Part shown: positions 63,801 through 64,000 of the stretch, one piece after another | How positions within the stretch are numbered: position 1 is the first letter of the stretch | Layout of the letters: each line of letters begins with the position of its first letter | NCBI GenBank assembly: GCA_024362935.1 | Contig: JANCRA010000019.1 | Span: 4,026,501 to 4,090,500, forward strand | DNA length: 64,000 nucleotides | Reading direction: 5' to 3' | From: Setophaga petechia | Taxonomy: Eukaryota > Chordata > Aves > Passeriformes > Parulidae | The notes under the pieces: model-generated | What the model was told of the DNA's origin: nothing | The model's input: the letters and a program-made list of their open reading frames with translations, nothing else | The model's database searches: none | Made by a program: the position numbers and the translations under genes

Positions 63801-64000
63801 AGATTGTCACTAGATTACTACATCTGTTGATGCTTTGAGTTGGTCTGACTTCATTGATGTCTGCTGGTTTACTCAAGGGAACTCTACATTATCATCAAAA
63901 TAATCTTCTCCACTGGACATAATCTCATCAGTATGATCCTGATTGATTTTCTTCAGATGTACTTGCACTGGCATCTTGCACACAACTGGGAGAAAGTGAA
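60865..64000 (+). other. SPIDR: Intron after exon H (at least 3.1 kb, continues past window)
   Basis: No exon encoding the expected C-x-x-C segment is present. An AATAAA lies at 61080-61085. Exon-like pieces with good splice signals occur at 61140-61211 and about 63533-63642, but both would put a stop in frame after exon H. The rest is AT-rich unique sequence. Confidence 0.7.

Larger units (their letters stand above)
1..64000 (+). other. SPIDR: SPIDR locus, central to 3' part of the transcription unit
   Basis: All eight convincing coding exons lie on the + strand and join in a single reading frame, so the whole window is read as the inside of one gene. SPIDR is a nuclear scaffold for homologous recombination. 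It is known to bind RAD51 and the BLM helicase and to associate with FIGNL1, and it supports recombination repair and meiosis. The visible exons give about 421 codons, roughly the second half of a protein of about 900 residues. They would include the C-terminal conserved region listed in Pfam as DUF4503, as I recall. No start codon, stop codon or promoter of the gene is visible. The identity rests on several motif blocks matching human SPIDR from memory; a protein search of the joined exons would settle it. Confidence 0.9.

Noticed and set aside
63955..64000. Possible start of the next SPIDR exon after GATTTTCTTCAG
   Set aside because: The phase would be open, but the residues do not resemble the human continuation and the window ends too soon to judge.

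Overview
The window is vertebrate nuclear DNA, almost certainly from a bird. It is AT-rich, has widely spaced short exons with GT-AG splice sites, and carries 3' fragments of CR1 LINEs, the dominant avian retrotransposon. It also carries one solo LTR of a family I associate with neoavian and passerine genomes. There are no bacterial-style operons, no rRNA or tRNA genes and no CRISPR.

The only gene I can support is SPIDR (scaffold protein involved in DNA repair, formerly KIAA0146), on the + strand. Eight internal coding exons can be read: 2343-2553, 4411-4661, 44094-44252, 53399-53486, 56041-56184, 56279-56338, 59509-59707 and 60712-60864. They total 1,265 bp, about 421 codons. Reading phases agree across every junction (1/0, 0/2, 1/2, 1/0, 0/0, 0/0, 0/1, 2/1). 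The joined peptide follows the second half of human SPIDR as I remember it, block by block. The first exons lie upstream of the window. The final exons, which in human carry a C-x-x-C zinc-type motif and the stop codon, lie beyond base 64,000.

Layout: 1-2342 is the end of an upstream intron. 2343-4661 holds two exons. 4662-44093 is one giant intron of about 39.4 kb. It contains a CR1 fragment (+) at 12.1 kb, a 120-bp minisatellite at 13.7-14.1 kb and a CpG- and motif-bearing unique block at 14.2-15.4 kb. It also contains a CR1 fragment (-) at 26.3 kb, a solo LTR at 30.3-30.8 kb and another CpG-containing unique block at 35.6-36.2 kb. 44094-60864 holds six exons in about 17 kb, with an old CR1/L3-like relic, a G-quadruplex motif, a long hairpin and a near-identical 180-bp direct duplication in the introns. 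60865-64000 is intron.

SPIDR is a nuclear scaffold for homologous recombination that links RAD51 and BLM, and it also associates with FIGNL1. The most interesting leads are possible isoforms. One is an in-frame 51-codon extension of the 60-bp exon. Another is a 94-bp intron whose retention ends the frame. A third is a read-through of the last visible exon into a stop followed by AATAAA. I found no separate undescribed gene system. All identifications rest on reading and memory, not on database searches.
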